Assembly (NCBI GenBank): GCA_014239355.1
Contig: JAAZYZ010000021.1
Span: 1 to 21,658 of the forward strand
DNA: 21,658 nt
Direction of reading: 5' to 3'
DNA from: Fidelibacterota bacterium
GTDB taxonomy: Bacteria > Marinisomatota > Marinisomatia > SCGC-AAA003-L08 > TMED6
Below are positions 8,482-18,542 of this stretch, piece after piece (position 1 is the first letter of the stretch; each line of letters opens with the position of its first letter). Below the pieces are notes generated by a model, which was not told the DNA's origin, did not search any database, and worked only from the letters and a program-made list of their open reading frames with translations. Both the position numbers and the translations under genes were made by a program.

Positions 8482-8703
8482 ATGTCTGAAGAAAAAAATG
8501 ATTTAACCTTTGAGCAGGGTATTAAAAAGTTAGAAAATATTCTTTTAAAATTAGAAAGTGAAGATACTCCTTTAGATCAGATGCTCAGCTTATATGAAGA
8601 GGCAAATAAATTAACTCTTATATGTAGAAAAAAATTAGATGATGCAGACAAAAGGATGACTAAATTGGTTAAAAAAGAAAATGGACAATTTTCAGAAGAA
8701 TAA
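8482..8703 (+). CDS. xseB: Exodeoxyribonuclease VII small subunit
   Basis: A 73-aa helical-hairpin protein whose multiple copies decorate the XseA coiled coil and are needed for activity. Family features visible are LTFEQGIKKLENILLKLES, the T-P-L-D-Q-M-L-S-L-Y-E-E segment, then CRKKLDDADKRMTKLV. It starts 2 bases after the xseA stop, with GAGAG in the xseA tail as a possible ribosome-binding site. The stop TAA is followed one base later by the preferred nadK ATG. Confidence 0.94.
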   Translation: MSEEKNDLTFEQGIKKLENILLKLESEDTPLDQMLSLYEEANKLTLICRKKLDDADKRMTKLVKKENGQFSEE

Positions 8704-8704
8704 T

Positions 8705-9595
8705 ATGAAATTAAAAAAAATTACTTGTACTGGAAATTATAGAAAAGAAAAGTTTTTCAAAATTATTAATATTATATCTGATTATTTTAATAATAATTTT
8801 TCAAATCAAAGCTTTCAGTTAATGCTGACAAATGAGTTTGAAAAGCATATTAAGCCAATAAAGGTAAATAAAAATATTACAATTGATACTTTTGATAAGT
8901 GTATTGAAGGTAGTGATTTAATATTTAGTATTGGTGGTGATGGGACTATTTTATCAACGGTTAGAAAATTATCGGACAAATCTATACCTATACTAGGAAT
9001 CCATATCGGTAATTTAGGTTTTTTAGCTCAATCTACTGAGAATACATTGAATAAGGCTTTAGATTGTTTAAAGGAAAATAATTATACGATTCAAAATAAG
9101 ATTCTATTAAAGGTGAGAATTGAGGGAGATTCAAATATATCCTATTATGCATTTAATGATGCAGTTATAGATCACGGTAATTCTGGTAGGATTTTAAAAA
9201 CTAGCGTTTATAATAATGATGAGCATATTAATGATTACGAAGGTGATGGAATCATTATATGCACTCCTACAGGTTCAACAGGTTATTCTTTATCATCAGG
9301 AGGTCCTATTGTTCATTCTGATTTAGATGTTATGACTGTTACGCCTATTTCCTCTCATAGTTTGTCAGCACGGCCAATTATATTGCCCTCTAGTTCTAGT
9401 ATTAAGGTTAAGTTCTCAAATAATTTTATTGATGCTTCATTAACAATTGATGGTCAATTAAGAATTGATTTAATCGAAAAAAACATAATTTTAATTAGTA
9501 AAGCAAAATTTAATGCAAAATTAATTGTGCTTCCTTTTTATAATTATATGGCCACTTTGAAAGAAAAGCTTCATTGGTCTGGGAATAGTAGATAA
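8705..9595 (+). CDS. nadK: NAD kinase
   Basis: Phosphorylates NAD to NADP; 296 aa from the ATG at 8705. I chose this start (1 base after the xseB stop) because residues from KLKKITCTG onward look like the family N-terminus. An in-frame ATG at 8681, inside xseB, would add eight residues (MDNFQKNN) and cannot be excluded. Motifs: SIGGDGTILSTVRKL (GGDGT loop, with the conserved Asp), GIHIGNLGFLAQ, FNDAVIDHG, then EGDGIIICTPTGSTGYSLSS with GGPIVHSDLDVMTVTPI and SLSARPIILP. All conserved blocks are present and the length is normal. It is the last gene of the HU-to-nadK run; a 107-base gap follows. Confidence 0.96.
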   Translation: MKLKKITCTGNYRKEKFFKIINIISDYFNNNFSNQSFQLMLTNEFEKHIKPIKVNKNITIDTFDKCIEGSDLIFSIGGDGTILSTVRKLSDKSIPILGIHIGNLGFLAQSTENTLNKALDCLKENNYTIQNKILLKVRIEGDSNISYYAFNDAVIDHGNSGRILKTSVYNNDEHINDYEGDGIIICTPTGSTGYSLSSGGPIVHSDLDVMTVTPISSHSLSARPIILPSSSSIKVKFSNNFIDASLTIDGQLRIDLIEKNIILISKAKFNAKLIVLPFYNYMATLKEKLHWSGNSR

Positions 9596-9702
9596 ATTTA
9601 TTTAAATTCTGTTCTTAAATTTATTTTAAAATGTATTATATTAGATACATGATTTTGAATAAAGTTTATTTATCTATCACCCCTAAATCACATAATTAAC
9701 AC
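9596..9702. other. Intergenic gap, nadK to parE: probable terminator/promoter region
   Basis: AT-rich gap of 107 bases. It holds two copies of the self-complementary octamer TAAATTTA (9593-9600, overlapping the nadK stop, and 9616-9623). It also holds an imperfect hairpin candidate, ATGTAT (9631-9636) with ATACAT (9645-9650). TATTATATT at about 9634-9642 could serve as a -10 element for parE, but no convincing -35 box or Shine-Dalgarno sequence is seen. It is the most likely site for the parE-parC-tnaA-purL transcript to start, because the genes after it are nearly contiguous. Confidence 0.3.
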
Positions 9703-11559
9703 ATGACTAAACAACCTATTTATGATGAAAGTTCAATCCAATCTCTCGATTGGAAAGAACATATAAGGCAACGTCCTGGTATGTATATAGGTAAGTTAGG
9801 TACTGGAAGATCTTATGATGATGGTATTTATGTATTATTAAAAGAAATAATTGATAATAGTATTGATGAATATGTGATGGGTTATGGAAAAAAAATCAAT
9901 ATTAAAATTAAAGATCAAGTAGTTACTATCAGAGATTATGGTAGGGGGATACCATTAGGTAAAGTTTTAGAGTGTGTATCTCAAATTAATACAGGTGGAA
10001 AATATGATTCTGAAGCATTTAAAAAATCAATTGGTTTGAATGGGGTAGGAACTAAAGCTGTTAATGCTTTATCAGAATCTTTTAATGTCTTTTCTATTAG
10101 AGAGGGACAAAAAAAAGAGGTTGATTTTTCAAGAGGAGAATTACTAAATGATGTTAGGATTGTTTCTGATTCTTCTTTAAATGGGACAGAGATAACCTTT
10201 ATACCTGATTCTCAAATTTTTGGAGAATATAAATTCCATGATAATTATATTGAAGAAAGAATTCATGATTATGTTTATTTAAATTCAGGTTTATCTATCT
10301 TTTATAATGGTAAGAAATTTTATTCTGAAAATGGATTAAAAGATCATCTGCAATCAAAAATTAATAAGGATAAAATTCGATACCCTATCATACATTTAAA
10401 AAATGATGATATTGAGATAGCTTTAACACACAGTAATCAGTATGGGGAAGAGTATTATACTTTTGTTAATGGGCAGAATACAGTTCAGGGTGGAACTCAT
10501 CTTTCTGCTTTCAAAGAAGCTTTTACTAAAACTGTAAGAGATTTTTATAAAAAAGATTTGGATGTTGTTGATATTAGAAGTGCTATAACAGCTTCTATTA
10601 GTGTAAAAGTTCAGAACCCAGTTTTTGAATCACAAACAAAAACAAAACTAGGTTCTTTAGACTTGGGTCCTAAAGGCCCTACATTAAGAGTTTCTTTTAA
10701 TGAATTTTTAAAAATTGAATTAGATAACTATTTACATAAGCATCCAGAAACTGCTGAAGCACTTTTACAAAGAATTGTTCAATCTGAAAAAGAACGTAAA
10801 GAATTAGCTGGTATTAGAAAAATAGCAGCCAAAAGAAGTAAGAAGGCCAATCTTCATAATAAAAAATTAAGAGATTGCAAATCTCATTATAATGATAAAA
10901 AAGAATCTTCTAATTCATTAAAATCAACAATATTTATTACTGAGGGAGACTCAGCTAGTGGCTCTATAACAAAAGTTAGAGATGTTTATACTCAGGCGGT
11001 ATTTAGTTTAAGAGGAAAACCTTTAAATACATTGGGAATGAAAAAGAAAGTTGTATATGAAAATGAAGAATTTAATCTTTTGCAGCACGCATTAAATATA
11101 GAGAATGGTATAGATGATTTAAGATATAATAAGGTGGTTATTGCGACTGATGCTGATGTTGATGGTATGCATATTCGATTGTTATTAATTACATTTTTTA
11201 TTCAATTTTTTCCAGAATTAATTAAAAAAGGACATCTTTATATATTAGAGACACCATTATTTAGAGTTAGAAATAAAAAAGAAACTATTTATTGTTACTC
11301 AGATGAAGAAATGTATCAAGCAAAAAATAAATTAGGTAAAAATCATGAGATAACGAGATTTAAAGGTTTGGGAGAAATCTCTCCTAATGAATTTAAGGCT
11401 TTTATTAGTGAAAATATCAAATTAGAACCCATAATTATTGATCAGGATAAAGATATTAATGATGCTGTTTCTTACTTTATGGGCAAAAACACACAAGCAC
11501 GACAAGATTTTATAATTGATAATTTAAAACATGAAGAGATAGATAGTAACAATGAGTGA
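9703..11559 (+). CDS. parE: DNA topoisomerase IV subunit B (Bacteroidota-like ParE)
   Basis: ATPase subunit of a type IIA topoisomerase that separates linked chromosomes; 618 aa. The GHKL ATPase domain begins [17 protein letters not shown] and carries [10 protein letters not shown] (E48/N52 region), RDYGRGIP (D78) and the [16 protein letters not shown] lid. The transducer domain includes [11 protein letters not shown]. The TOPRIM domain has [10 protein letters not shown] (E414) and [10 protein letters not shown] (D483, D485, D487), ending in [14 protein letters not shown]. The SLDWKEHIR...[10 protein letters not shown] opening and the lack of a long insert match the ParE type of Bacteroidota and relatives rather than GyrB. 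The last 8 bases overlap parC, so the subunits are made in step. Confidence 0.94.
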   Translation: MTKQPIYDESSIQSLDWKEHIRQRPGMYIGKLGTGRSYDDGIYVLLKEIIDNSIDEYVMGYGKKINIKIKDQVVTIRDYGRGIPLGKVLECVSQINTGGKYDSEAFKKSIGLNGVGTKAVNALSESFNVFSIREGQKKEVDFSRGELLNDVRIVSDSSLNGTEITFIPDSQIFGEYKFHDNYIEERIHDYVYLNSGLSIFYNGKKFYSENGLKDHLQSKINKDKIRYPIIHLKNDDIEIALTHSNQYGEEYYTFVNGQNTVQGGTHLSAFKEAFTKTVRDFYKKDLDVVDIRSAITASISVKVQNPVFESQTKTKLGSLDLGPKGPTLRVSFNEFLKIELDNYLHKHPETAEALLQRIVQSEKERKELAGIRKIAAKRSKKANLHNKKLRDCKSHYNDKKESSNSLKSTIFITEGDSASGSITKVRDVYTQAVFSLRGKPLNTLGMKKKVVYENEEFNLLQHALNIENGIDDLRYNKVVIATDADVDGMHIRLLLITFFIQFFPELIKKGHLYILETPLFRVRNKKETIYCYSDEEMYQAKNKLGKNHEITRFKGLGEISPNEFKAFISENIKLEPIIIDQDKDINDAVSYFMGKNTQARQDFIIDNLKHEEIDSNNE

Positions 11560-12865
11560 TCAGATGAAATATTTAGATAAATTTTATGAAGATTGGTTTC
11601 TAGATTACGCTTCATATGTGATTCTTGAAAGAGCTGTGCCCAAACAAGAGGATGGTCTCAAACCTGTTCAAAGAAGAATATTACATTCTATGTTTGAAAT
11701 GCATGATAATCGTTTTCATAAAGTTGCAAACATTATAGGACACTCTATGAAATATCATCCACATGGTGATGCATCTATTGGTGATGCATTGGTGAATCTT
11801 ACGAACAGAAGCATGCTAATTGAAACTCAGGGAAATTTTGGAGATATAAGAACAGGTGATAAGGCAGCTGCTCCTAGATATATAGAGGCTAAATTATCAG
11901 ATTTTGCTATTGATGTTTCCTTTAACAAGCGTTTAACTGAATTTCAAGATTCGTATGATGGTAGGAATAGAGAGCCTATTGCTTTGCCTATGAAATTTCC
12001 TTTATTATTACTTAATGGTGTTGAAGGTATTGCTGTTGGGTTGTCAACAAAAATTTTGCCACATAATTTTAAAGAATTAATAAAGGCTTCAATTTCAATA
12101 TTAAATAATAAAAGTTTTAAAATTTTCCCTGATTTTTCTAATGGAGGTTTAATTGATGTTGAGCAATACAAAAAAGGACAAAAGGGTGGTAAAGTTAGAA
12201 TTAGAAGTGATATAGAGGTTTCTGGTAAAGATCAGATTATTATTAGAAGTGTCCCATACTCAGTTAATACTGGTTCACTTATTGATTCCATTATTAAAGC
12301 GAATGATAACGGAAAAATAAAAATTAAAAATATTGAAGACAATACAGCTGAAGAAGTAGATATTACGATTAATTTACCAAAAGGAATTTCTCCTAATAAA
12401 ACTATTGACGCTCTTTATCTGTTTACTCAATGTGAAATTTCAACATCTCCAAATTGCTGTGTAATTAAAAATAATAAACCTGTATTTTCTAATATTAATG
12501 ATGTTCTGATTGATTCAGTTAATCAAACAAAAGCCTTACTTAATAGGGAACTAGAGTTAGATAAAGAAGATTTAGAGCAGAAATGGCATCTTTTAAGTCT
12601 TGAAAAAATATTTATTGAAAATAAAATTTATAGATTAATTGAAGATGCGAACTCTTGGGAGTTAGCTTTAGAAATTATTAGAAAAGCGTTACTTCCTTTT
12701 GATGGAAGGCTAAAGCGTGAGGTAACAAATGATGATATCATTCACTTAACAGATCTGAAAATAAAAAAGATATCTAAATATGATATTAAGAAAACTCAAG
12801 AAAAATTATTAAGGCTTGAAAGTGATTTAGATGAGGTAGTTAATAATATTAACTATATCATATAG
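11552..12865 (+). CDS. parC: DNA topoisomerase IV subunit A, N-terminal part, ending at an in-frame TAG
   Basis: DNA cleavage subunit partnered with ParE, starting 8 bases inside parE. Winged-helix features: [49 protein letters not shown] and [11 protein letters not shown], with the catalytic tyrosine at residue 110. The tower region includes [20 protein letters not shown] and [11 protein letters not shown]. The frame then runs through the long coiled-coil arm to NINYII and meets TAG at codon 438 (12863-12865). Homology resumes immediately after the stop in the same frame (YSIRFFDMILDKYGEDKERK), as expected for one ~852-aa ParC. As written, the product is a cleavage core without its C-terminal DNA-wrapping domain. 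Nonsense mutation, sequence error or a naturally split subunit are all possible; error or recent mutation seems likelier. Confidence 0.9.
   Translation: MSDQMKYLDKFYEDWFLDYASYVILERAVPKQEDGLKPVQRRILHSMFEMHDNRFHKVANIIGHSMKYHPHGDASIGDALVNLTNRSMLIETQGNFGDIRTGDKAAAPRYIEAKLSDFAIDVSFNKRLTEFQDSYDGRNREPIALPMKFPLLLLNGVEGIAVGLSTKILPHNFKELIKASISILNNKSFKIFPDFSNGGLIDVEQYKKGQKGGKVRIRSDIEVSGKDQIIIRSVPYSVNTGSLIDSIIKANDNGKIKIKNIEDNTAEEVDITINLPKGISPNKTIDALYLFTQCEISTSPNCCVIKNNKPVFSNINDVLIDSVNQTKALLNRELELDKEDLEQKWHLLSLEKIFIENKIYRLIEDANSWELALEIIRKALLPFDGRLKREVTNDDIIHLTDLKIKKISKYDIKKTQEKLLRLESDLDEVVNNINYII
12863..12865 (+). other. In-frame TAG (codon 438) interrupting parC
   Basis: The frame reads ...AAC TAT ATC ATA TAG TAT TCA ATC AGA TTT TTT GAT ATG... 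with no frameshift. Both flanks fit a single helix leading to the KYGxxxERKT segment conserved in Bacteroidota-like ParC. A single substitution from GAG, AAG or CAG would explain it. TAG ends xseA elsewhere in the window, so general reassignment of TAG is not supported. Confidence 0.92.
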
Positions 12866-12886
12866 TATTCAATCAGATTTTTTGAT

Positions 12887-14110
12887 ATGATATTAGATAA
12901 ATATGGTGAAGATAAAGAGAGAAAAACTAAAATTGAAAAATTTGATACAATTAAAATTAAACAAGCAGCTTTAACAAATAAAAAATTATTTATTAATTAT
13001 CAAGAAGGTTTTTTTGGGTTTTCACTTAAGGGGAGTGACTTTCTATGTGAGTGTTCTGAATTTGATGATATTATAGCATTTAGGCAAGATGGGACTTACT
13101 TAGTAACAAAGGTTGGTGATAAGAAATTTTTAGGTAAAAACATTATTTACGCAGGTTTATGGAAAAAGAATGATCGTCACATGATATATAATGTAGCGTA
13201 TCTTAATAAAAAAGATGGTAAATCATACATTAAAAGATTTTCAATTGAATCAATTCTTAAAGACAAAGAATATCCTATATCTAAAAATGTTGAAGAGGCT
13301 AAAATATTATATATTACAGGTAATCCAAATAGTGAATCTGAGACTATTAAAATTAATCTTCATTTTAAATCTACAGCTAAGAAAAAAGAGTTTGAGTATA
13401 ATTTTAACAACATTATGATTAAGAGTCGGTTATCTAAGGGTAATATTTTAACTAAGTATCCAGTACGAAAGATAGTTCAATCTGAATTAGGGAGCTCAAC
13501 TTTTGGTGGTAAAAAAGTTTGGTTTGAAGAAAATATTGGTAAATTAAATTTTGATGAAAGAGGACTCTTGCTAGGTCGGTTTGAGGTGAATGATAAGGTG
13601 TTGGTTATTTATAAAACAGGTGAATATGAAATTGCTTCTTTGGATTTAAATAGAAGATTTAATTCATCTGACATAGAGATTTTTTCAAAATTTAATAATG
13701 ATATTATTTCTTGTTTACACTATATAGGCAATAAAAAATCTTATTATTTAAAAAGATTTAAAATAGAAACAAATCAAGCGGATAGATTATTCTCTTTCAT
13801 AGATGATTCGAGAGGTTCTAAATTTATTAAGGCGACTGTTAATATAAATCCATCTTTAAGTTTTAAGTATAAATTAAAAAATGGCGATAAAAAAGAAAAA
13901 GATATAAAAATATCTGAATTTATTGATATAAAAGGATGGAAAGCATCTGGAAATAAAGTGCCCTCATTTTTAAGAATGAGTGGGTTTGTGTTTTTGGATG
14001 GAGAGATTGAGCATGTTGAGCAAGACATTGTTAATAACGAAACTAATAGTGATATTTCTGTAGAAAATAACGTAAAAAATGATACAGATAGTGATTTGAC
14101 ATTATTTTGA
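12887..14110 (+). CDS. parC: DNA topoisomerase IV subunit A, C-terminal part (beta-pinwheel domain)
   Basis: Same frame as the upstream parC part; coding homology begins right after the TAG, at 12866, and the first ATG is at 12887. It starts MILDKYGEDKERKTKIEKFD. Repeating beta-rich blades follow, such as EGFFGFSLKGSDFLCECS, the DDIIAFRQDGTYLVTKVGDK segment, IIYAGLWKKNDRHMIYNVAY and FDERGLLLGRF, the pattern of the C-terminal domain of Bacteroidota-like ParC that positions DNA. No ribosome-binding site precedes the ATG (TTTTTTGATATG), so independent translation would be weak. The last 30 residues are acidic and low-complexity (NNETNSDISVENN). It ends with TGA and is followed 15 bases later by the lyase gene. 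Confidence 0.88.
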   Translation: MILDKYGEDKERKTKIEKFDTIKIKQAALTNKKLFINYQEGFFGFSLKGSDFLCECSEFDDIIAFRQDGTYLVTKVGDKKFLGKNIIYAGLWKKNDRHMIYNVAYLNKKDGKSYIKRFSIESILKDKEYPISKNVEEAKILYITGNPNSESETIKINLHFKSTAKKKEFEYNFNNIMIKSRLSKGNILTKYPVRKIVQSELGSSTFGGKKVWFEENIGKLNFDERGLLLGRFEVNDKVLVIYKTGEYEIASLDLNRRFNSSDIEIFSKFNNDIISCLHYIGNKKSYYLKRFKIETNQADRLFSFIDDSRGSKFIKATVNINPSLSFKYKLKNGDKKEKDIKISEFIDIKGWKASGNKVPSFLRMSGFVFLDGEIEHVEQDIVNNETNSDISVENNVKNDTDSDLTLF

Positions 14111-14114
14111 AAGT

Positions 14115-14128
14115 GAGAGAGTTGATTG
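14115..14128 (+). promoter_or_regulatory. Purine-rich ribosome-binding site and TTG start of the tryptophanase-type gene
   Basis: GAGAGAG (14115-14121) lies 4 bases before TTG (14126-14128). The codon just before the TTG in the same frame is TGA (14123-14125), so nothing upstream can belong to the gene. The next in-frame ATG would remove the conserved N-terminal [10 protein letters not shown] and [10 protein letters not shown] blocks. TTG is therefore the best-supported start. Confidence 0.7.
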
Positions 14129-15496
14129 AAAACGATTATTGAACCATTTAGAATTAAATCTGTTGAACCTATAAAATTAAATACTAGCTCTGATAGGAAG
14201 CGTATCCTAAGTGCTGCACATAACAATTTATTTTTAGTAAAGGCTAAGGATGTGATCATAGATTTGTTAACCGATTCCGGGACGGGTGCTATGAGTAGTC
14301 AGCAATGGGCAGGGGTTATGCTTGGTGATGAATCTTATGCTGGCAGTAATAGTTTTATCTTTTTTGAAAAAACAGTTAAAGATTTAATGGGTTTTAAAAA
14401 TATTATTCCTACTCATCAAGGAAGAGCTGCTGAAAGGATTCTATTTTCAACTATAGCAAAGAAAGGTGATTATATACCAAATAACAATCATTTTGATACT
14501 ACGCGAGCAAATGTGTTGGAAATAGGGGCAAAACCTGTAGACTTAGTATGTTCTGAATCTTGTGATTTTAATAGTCCTTTCCCTTTTAAAGGGAATATGG
14601 ATATCGAAAAGCTGAAGCAATTTATAGTTGATAAAGATCCATCTAATATACCTTTGATTATGCTTACAATCACAAATAATACTGGTGGAGGTCAACCAGT
14701 TTCAATGGAAAATATCAAAGCTGTTTCATTGGTCGCTAAAGAATATAATATACCTTTTTATCTTGATGCTTGTAGATTCGCTGAAAATGCATATTTTATA
14801 AAATTAAATGAAGTAGGTTATTCTGATAAAAATATTGAAGATATTGTTAAAGAAATATTTTCTTATGCAGATGGGTGCACAGTAAGTGCTAAAAAAGATG
14901 CAATTGCCAATATTGGAGGATTTTTGTGTACTAATGATGATAATTTAGCGAAAAAGAAGAAAGATTTATTGATACTTACAGAAGGTTTTCCTACTTATGG
15001 AGGTTTATCTGGTAGAGATTTAGAGGCGGTAGCTTATGGTTTAAAAGAAGTTGTTGATGAGGATTATCTTCAGTATAGGATAGAGTCAACAAAATATTTA
15101 GGTGAAAATTTAAATAAATTGGGTATTCCAATAATTAATCCCCCTGGAGGTCATGCGATATATATAGATGCTCAAAAATTTCTTCCTCATATATCAGTTG
15201 AAGAATTTCCTGGGCAGGCGCTAGCATGTGAACTTTATATAGAAGGTGGAATTAGGACTTCTGAAATCGGTAGTTTAATGTTTGGAGGAAAAGATGAGAA
15301 TGGGCAACCTTTTTATGCTAACCATGAATTAGTAAGATTAGCTATTCCAAGAAGAACATATACTCAAAGTCATATTGATTATGTTATAGAAGTAATGAAA
15401 TCAATAAAGCATAAATGTCATAAAATAAATGGACTTAAAATAATTTATGAAAGTAGAACTTTAAGGCATTTCACAGCTAAACTTGAAAGGGTTTGA
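14126..15496 (+). CDS. tnaA: Tryptophanase-type beta-eliminating lyase (PLP-dependent)
   Basis: 456-aa PLP enzyme of the tryptophanase/tyrosine phenol-lyase family, which splits an aromatic amino acid into an aromatic leaving group, pyruvate and ammonia. Family blocks: [63 protein letters not shown] (PLP lysine K257), [15 protein letters not shown] and LRHFTAKLE. Positions known to separate the two activities read as tryptophanase: Asp124 (Thr in tyrosine phenol-lyase), Ile381 (Arg in tyrosine phenol-lyase) and His448 (Phe in tyrosine phenol-lyase). Much of the remaining sequence ([30 protein letters not shown]) looks more like tyrosine phenol-lyase. I expect L-tryptophan or a related substrate, with indole as product. 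It starts at TTG, sits between parC and purL, and its stop is 1 base before purL. Confidence 0.85.
   Translation: MKTIIEPFRIKSVEPIKLNTSSDRKRILSAAHNNLFLVKAKDVIIDLLTDSGTGAMSSQQWAGVMLGDESYAGSNSFIFFEKTVKDLMGFKNIIPTHQGRAAERILFSTIAKKGDYIPNNNHFDTTRANVLEIGAKPVDLVCSESCDFNSPFPFKGNMDIEKLKQFIVDKDPSNIPLIMLTITNNTGGGQPVSMENIKAVSLVAKEYNIPFYLDACRFAENAYFIKLNEVGYSDKNIEDIVKEIFSYADGCTVSAKKDAIANIGGFLCTNDDNLAKKKKDLLILTEGFPTYGGLSGRDLEAVAYGLKEVVDEDYLQYRIESTKYLGENLNKLGIPIINPPGGHAIYIDAQKFLPHISVEEFPGQALACELYIEGGIRTSEIGSLMFGGKDENGQPFYANHELVRLAIPRRTYTQSHIDYVIEVMKSIKHKCHKINGLKIIYESRTLRHFTAKLERV
15486..15491 (+). promoter_or_regulatory. Shine-Dalgarno sequence fixing the purL start
   Basis: AAAGGG lies 6 bases before the ATG at 15498, inside the end of the lyase gene. 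It favours that ATG over an in-frame TTG at 15483, which would add MKGFD. Confidence 0.7.
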
Positions 15497-15497
15497 T

Positions 15498-17732
15498 ATG
15501 GGTTTGGATATAGAGTATCCTAAAATAGATAATAAAATAATAAAAGAACATGGAATAAGTGATAGTGAATATTCTTATATAAAAGATATTTTAGGTCGAG
15601 AACCTAATTATGTTGAGCTTGGAATATTTTCTGTTATGTGGAGCGAACACTGTTCTTATAAAAGCTCAATTAAAATGTTAAAAACATTACCTAGGTCTGG
15701 TAGTAAATTATTAGTTGATGCAGGAGAAGAAAATGCAGGTTTAGTTGATTTAGGAGACAATTTAGCGACTGCATTTAAGATTGAATCTCATAACCATCCT
15801 TCAGCAGTGGAGCCATATCAAGGTGCGGCTACTGGGGTTGGTGGAATTATGAGAGATATATTTACTATGGGTGCTAGACCAATTGTATCTATGAATTCTC
15901 TTAGATTTGGTTCTCTATCAAATAGTAGAAATAGATTTTTATTGGAACATGTTGTTAAAGGTATTGGTGACTATTCTAATTGTTTGGGTATACCAACTCT
16001 TGGTGGTGAGGTTGTGATAGAAGATACTTATTCTGGAAATCCCTTAGTTAACGCCTTTTCGTTAGGTATTGTTGATACTAGATTTACCGCAAGTGCAATA
16101 GCAGAAGGAAAAGGTAATCCTGTATTTATAGTCGGTGCAAAAACTGGCCGAGATGGGATTCATGGAGCTACATTTGCTTCTGATGAATTAACTGAAGAGT
16201 CAGAATCTAAAAAGTCAAATGTCCAAGTAGGTGATCCTTTTACAGAAAAACTTTTATTAGAAGCAACTTTAGAGATGTGTAAGCAGGATTGGTTAGTAGG
16301 GGTTCAAGATATGGGAGCGGCAGGGATTACTTGTTCGAGTTCAGAAATGTCAGCAAAAGGTAAGGCAGGAATTAAGATGGACCTTGATAAAGTTCCTTTA
16401 AGAGAAGAAGGTATGAATGCTTACGAGATATTGCTTTCAGAGTCTCAGGAAAGGATGCTTGTTGTTATTAAAAAAGGTTACGGAAAAGAGTTAAATGCTA
16501 TATATGAAAAATGGGATCTTCTTTGTGCTGAAGTTGGGGTAGTTACAAACACTGGTAATTTTGAGGTTTTTTCTAAAAAGAAACTAGTTGCTGAAATACC
16601 TGTAGATTCTTTGGTTCTAGGAGGGGGTGCTCCGCAGTATGATATGCCCTATAAAGAGCCTGATTATTTCAAGGAAGTAAATTCTTTAAATTTAGAAGAT
16701 ATCACTTTAAATGATAATTTTAACGACAACTTGATTCAACTATTGTCATCACCAAATATTACGAATAAAAGTTATGTATATAACCAATATGATTCGACTG
16801 TTCGAACTAATACTGTAGCTGGTCCAGGTCAAAGTGCTGGTATTGTAAGAATTAAAGATACTGAAAAAGGTTTAGCTGTAAGTACAGATTGTAATGGAAG
16901 GTATGTTTATTTAGACCCTAAGAAAGGTGGAATGATAGCTGTTGCAGAAGCAGCTAGAAACGTAGTTTGTGCAGGTGGAGAACCTTTAGCAATTACAAAT
17001 TGTTTAAATTTTGGAAATCCTCAGGATCCAGAAATTTATTGGCAATTTAGAGAGGCTGTTCTTGGTATGGGGGAGATGTGTAGAGCTTTAGATACTCCAG
17101 TAACTGGAGGTAATGTTAGTTTTTATAATGAGAATACTGAAGGTGCAGTATATCCAAGCCCTGTGATTGGTATGGTAGGTCTATTAGAGGATGTTTCTCA
17201 TTCTACATCAATTTCATATAAGAATACAGGAGATTTTATTGTTTGTTTAGGTGCTTTAAATCCCACTTTAGGTGGATCTGAATATTTAAAGAGTATACAC
17301 AATCAAATTAAAGGTCCTATACATAATTTTGATATAAAAGCAGAATTAGATGTTCAGCAATTATGTTTGTATGGTATTAGAACTGGTTTGATAAAGTCTG
17401 CTCACGATTTATCTGATGGAGGTTTAGCAGTTAATATTGCAGAGTCTTTACTTTTTTCTAATAAGACTGTAGGTGCAGAAATTAATTTGACTAGAAAATT
17501 ACGTTCTGATGAGTTGTTATTTGGAGAATGTCAGAGCGTTATTATAGTTACTGTTGATGAAGAAAATTTACATTCTTTAGTTCAAAAAGCTCAAGAGCTA
17601 AATATTTATACTCAAACTATAGGAAAGGTTAATGATTTAGGCAGTTTAAAAATTAACAGCTCAATTAATTTAAGTAAAGATAAATTAAAGAATGCGTACT
17701 TTGATTCTCTTGAAAAAATAATGCAATCTTAA
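15498..17732 (+). CDS. purL: Phosphoribosylformylglycinamidine synthase II (short PurL)
   Basis: Catalyses the ATP-dependent amidation of FGAR to FGAM in de novo purine synthesis, using ammonia supplied by PurQ with PurS as adaptor. At 744 aa this is the short form; no purS or purQ is in the window. Motifs: [74 protein letters not shown], then in the second half [42 protein letters not shown] and [17 protein letters not shown]. All expected ATP/FGAR-binding blocks are there. It follows the lyase by 1 base and ends 9 bases from the convergent suhB-like gene. The short form argues against a typical Bacteroidota host. Confidence 0.96.
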   Translation: MGLDIEYPKIDNKIIKEHGISDSEYSYIKDILGREPNYVELGIFSVMWSEHCSYKSSIKMLKTLPRSGSKLLVDAGEENAGLVDLGDNLATAFKIESHNHPSAVEPYQGAATGVGGIMRDIFTMGARPIVSMNSLRFGSLSNSRNRFLLEHVVKGIGDYSNCLGIPTLGGEVVIEDTYSGNPLVNAFSLGIVDTRFTASAIAEGKGNPVFIVGAKTGRDGIHGATFASDELTEESESKKSNVQVGDPFTEKLLLEATLEMCKQDWLVGVQDMGAAGITCSSSEMSAKGKAGIKMDLDKVPLREEGMNAYEILLSESQERMLVVIKKGYGKELNAIYEKWDLLCAEVGVVTNTGNFEVFSKKKLVAEIPVDSLVLGGGAPQYDMPYKEPDYFKEVNSLNLEDITLNDNFNDNLIQLLSSPNITNKSYVYNQYDSTVRTNTVAGPGQSAGIVRIKDTEKGLAVSTDCNGRYVYLDPKKGGMIAVAEAARNVVCAGGEPLAITNCLNFGNPQDPEIYWQFREAVLGMGEMCRALDTPVTGGNVSFYNENTEGAVYPSPVIGMVGLLEDVSHSTSISYKNTGDFIVCLGALNPTLGGSEYLKSIHNQIKGPIHNFDIKAELDVQQLCLYGIRTGLIKSAHDLSDGGLAVNIAESLLFSNKTVGAEINLTRKLRSDELLFGECQSVIIVTVDEENLHSLVQKAQELNIYTQTIGKVNDLGSLKINSSINLSKDKLKNAYFDSLEKIMQS

Positions 17733-17741
17733 TAGGGGTTT

Positions 17742-18542
17742 TTAAAAAAAATCCAAATTATTTTCTGTTAACACATTTAAAGCTTCCTTATGAACATGTC
17801 CATTTGAAGCAATAATTCTTTTGCCTGATGATGGATATTCGGATCCATCCCAATCAGTCACTTTAGCGCCGGACTCTTCTGCGATTATAGCTCCAGCACA
17901 AATATCCCATGGCTTTAAGTTGAATTCATAGAACACCTCAAATCTTCCCATTGCTACAAAACATAGGTCTAAAGCAGCAGCGCCTAACCTTCTAACCCCT
18001 TGACTTTTTGAGTAGAAGTCTTTAAAAATAGCAAAAGAATCATCCCATTTTTTATCTTGTAAATATGGAAAACCTGTAACTATAAGAGAATCACTTAAAG
18101 TATTACTTGAAGATACTGAGATACTTTTCTCATTTAAGTATGCACCTTTTTTTCTACTAGCAAAAAACATTTTATCTGCCGCTGGATTATAAACTAATCC
18201 TAGTATTGTTTCATTTTTGTACTGTAAACCTATAGAAACAGCAAATATAGGTAAGTTATGTACAAAATTAGTTGTTCCATCAAGAGGGTCTATTATCCAC
18301 TTAAAATCACTGTCAGATTCTTTTATATCACTTTCTTCAGCAATTATGTTATGATTTGGGAATTTTTTTTGTATAGAATCAATAATTAATCTTTCTGATT
18401 CTATATCAGCATTTGTAACAAGATCTATTGATGTTGATTTCTTATTGATTGAAGAAATGTTACCAAAATGTTTTGATAATATTTTTCCCGAATCAAATGC
18501 TAATTCTTTAGTGAAATTTAAATGTTCAGAGAAATCTTGCAT
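17742..18542 (-). CDS. suhB: Inositol monophosphatase family protein (SuhB-like)
   Basis: Mg2+-dependent phosphatase of the inositol-monophosphatase superfamily; 266 aa. Metal and substrate motifs are complete: DLVTNADIESE, IIAEESD (metal Glu), WIIDPLDGTTNFVHNLPIF (Asp-x-x-Asp-Gly-Thr core) and KPWDICAGAIIAEESGAKVT (WDxAAG-type). Members may act on inositol-1-phosphate, histidinol phosphate or other sugar phosphates, and SuhB also takes part in rRNA transcription complexes in some bacteria; the sequence does not decide. Its ATG directly follows the TAA of the symporter gene (TAAATG on the minus strand) with no Shine-Dalgarno sequence, so it is probably translated by coupling as the last gene of the mdh-symporter-suhB run. 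Confidence 0.92.
   Translation of the reverse strand: MQDFSEHLNFTKELAFDSGKILSKHFGNISSINKKSTSIDLVTNADIESERLIIDSIQKKFPNHNIIAEESDIKESDSDFKWIIDPLDGTTNFVHNLPIFAVSIGLQYKNETILGLVYNPAADKMFFASRKKGAYLNEKSISVSSSNTLSDSLIVTGFPYLQDKKWDDSFAIFKDFYSKSQGVRRLGAAALDLCFVAMGRFEVFYEFNLKPWDICAGAIIAEESGAKVTDWDGSEYPSSGKRIIASNGHVHKEALNVLTENNLDFF

Noticed and set aside
11944..12171. 75-codon minus-strand frame in parC, and similar short frames at 13215-13418 (+) and 14488-14673 (-)
   Set aside because: All overlap conserved coding regions and show no independent evidence.
5722..12865. Genetic-code change (TAA or TAG read as an amino acid)
   Set aside because: TAA ends at least ten genes here at expected positions and TAG ends xseA correctly, so global reassignment does not fit.
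13774..14259. 161-codon minus-strand open frame across the end of parC and the start of the lyase gene
   Set aside because: Antisense to two well-supported genes, with a protein that looks like reversed coding sequence and no recognisable domain.
17733..17754. GGGGTTTTTAAAAAAAATCC as a bidirectional terminator between purL and the suhB-like gene
   Set aside because: The pairing is imperfect and most of it lies inside the suhB-like coding end; too weak to call.
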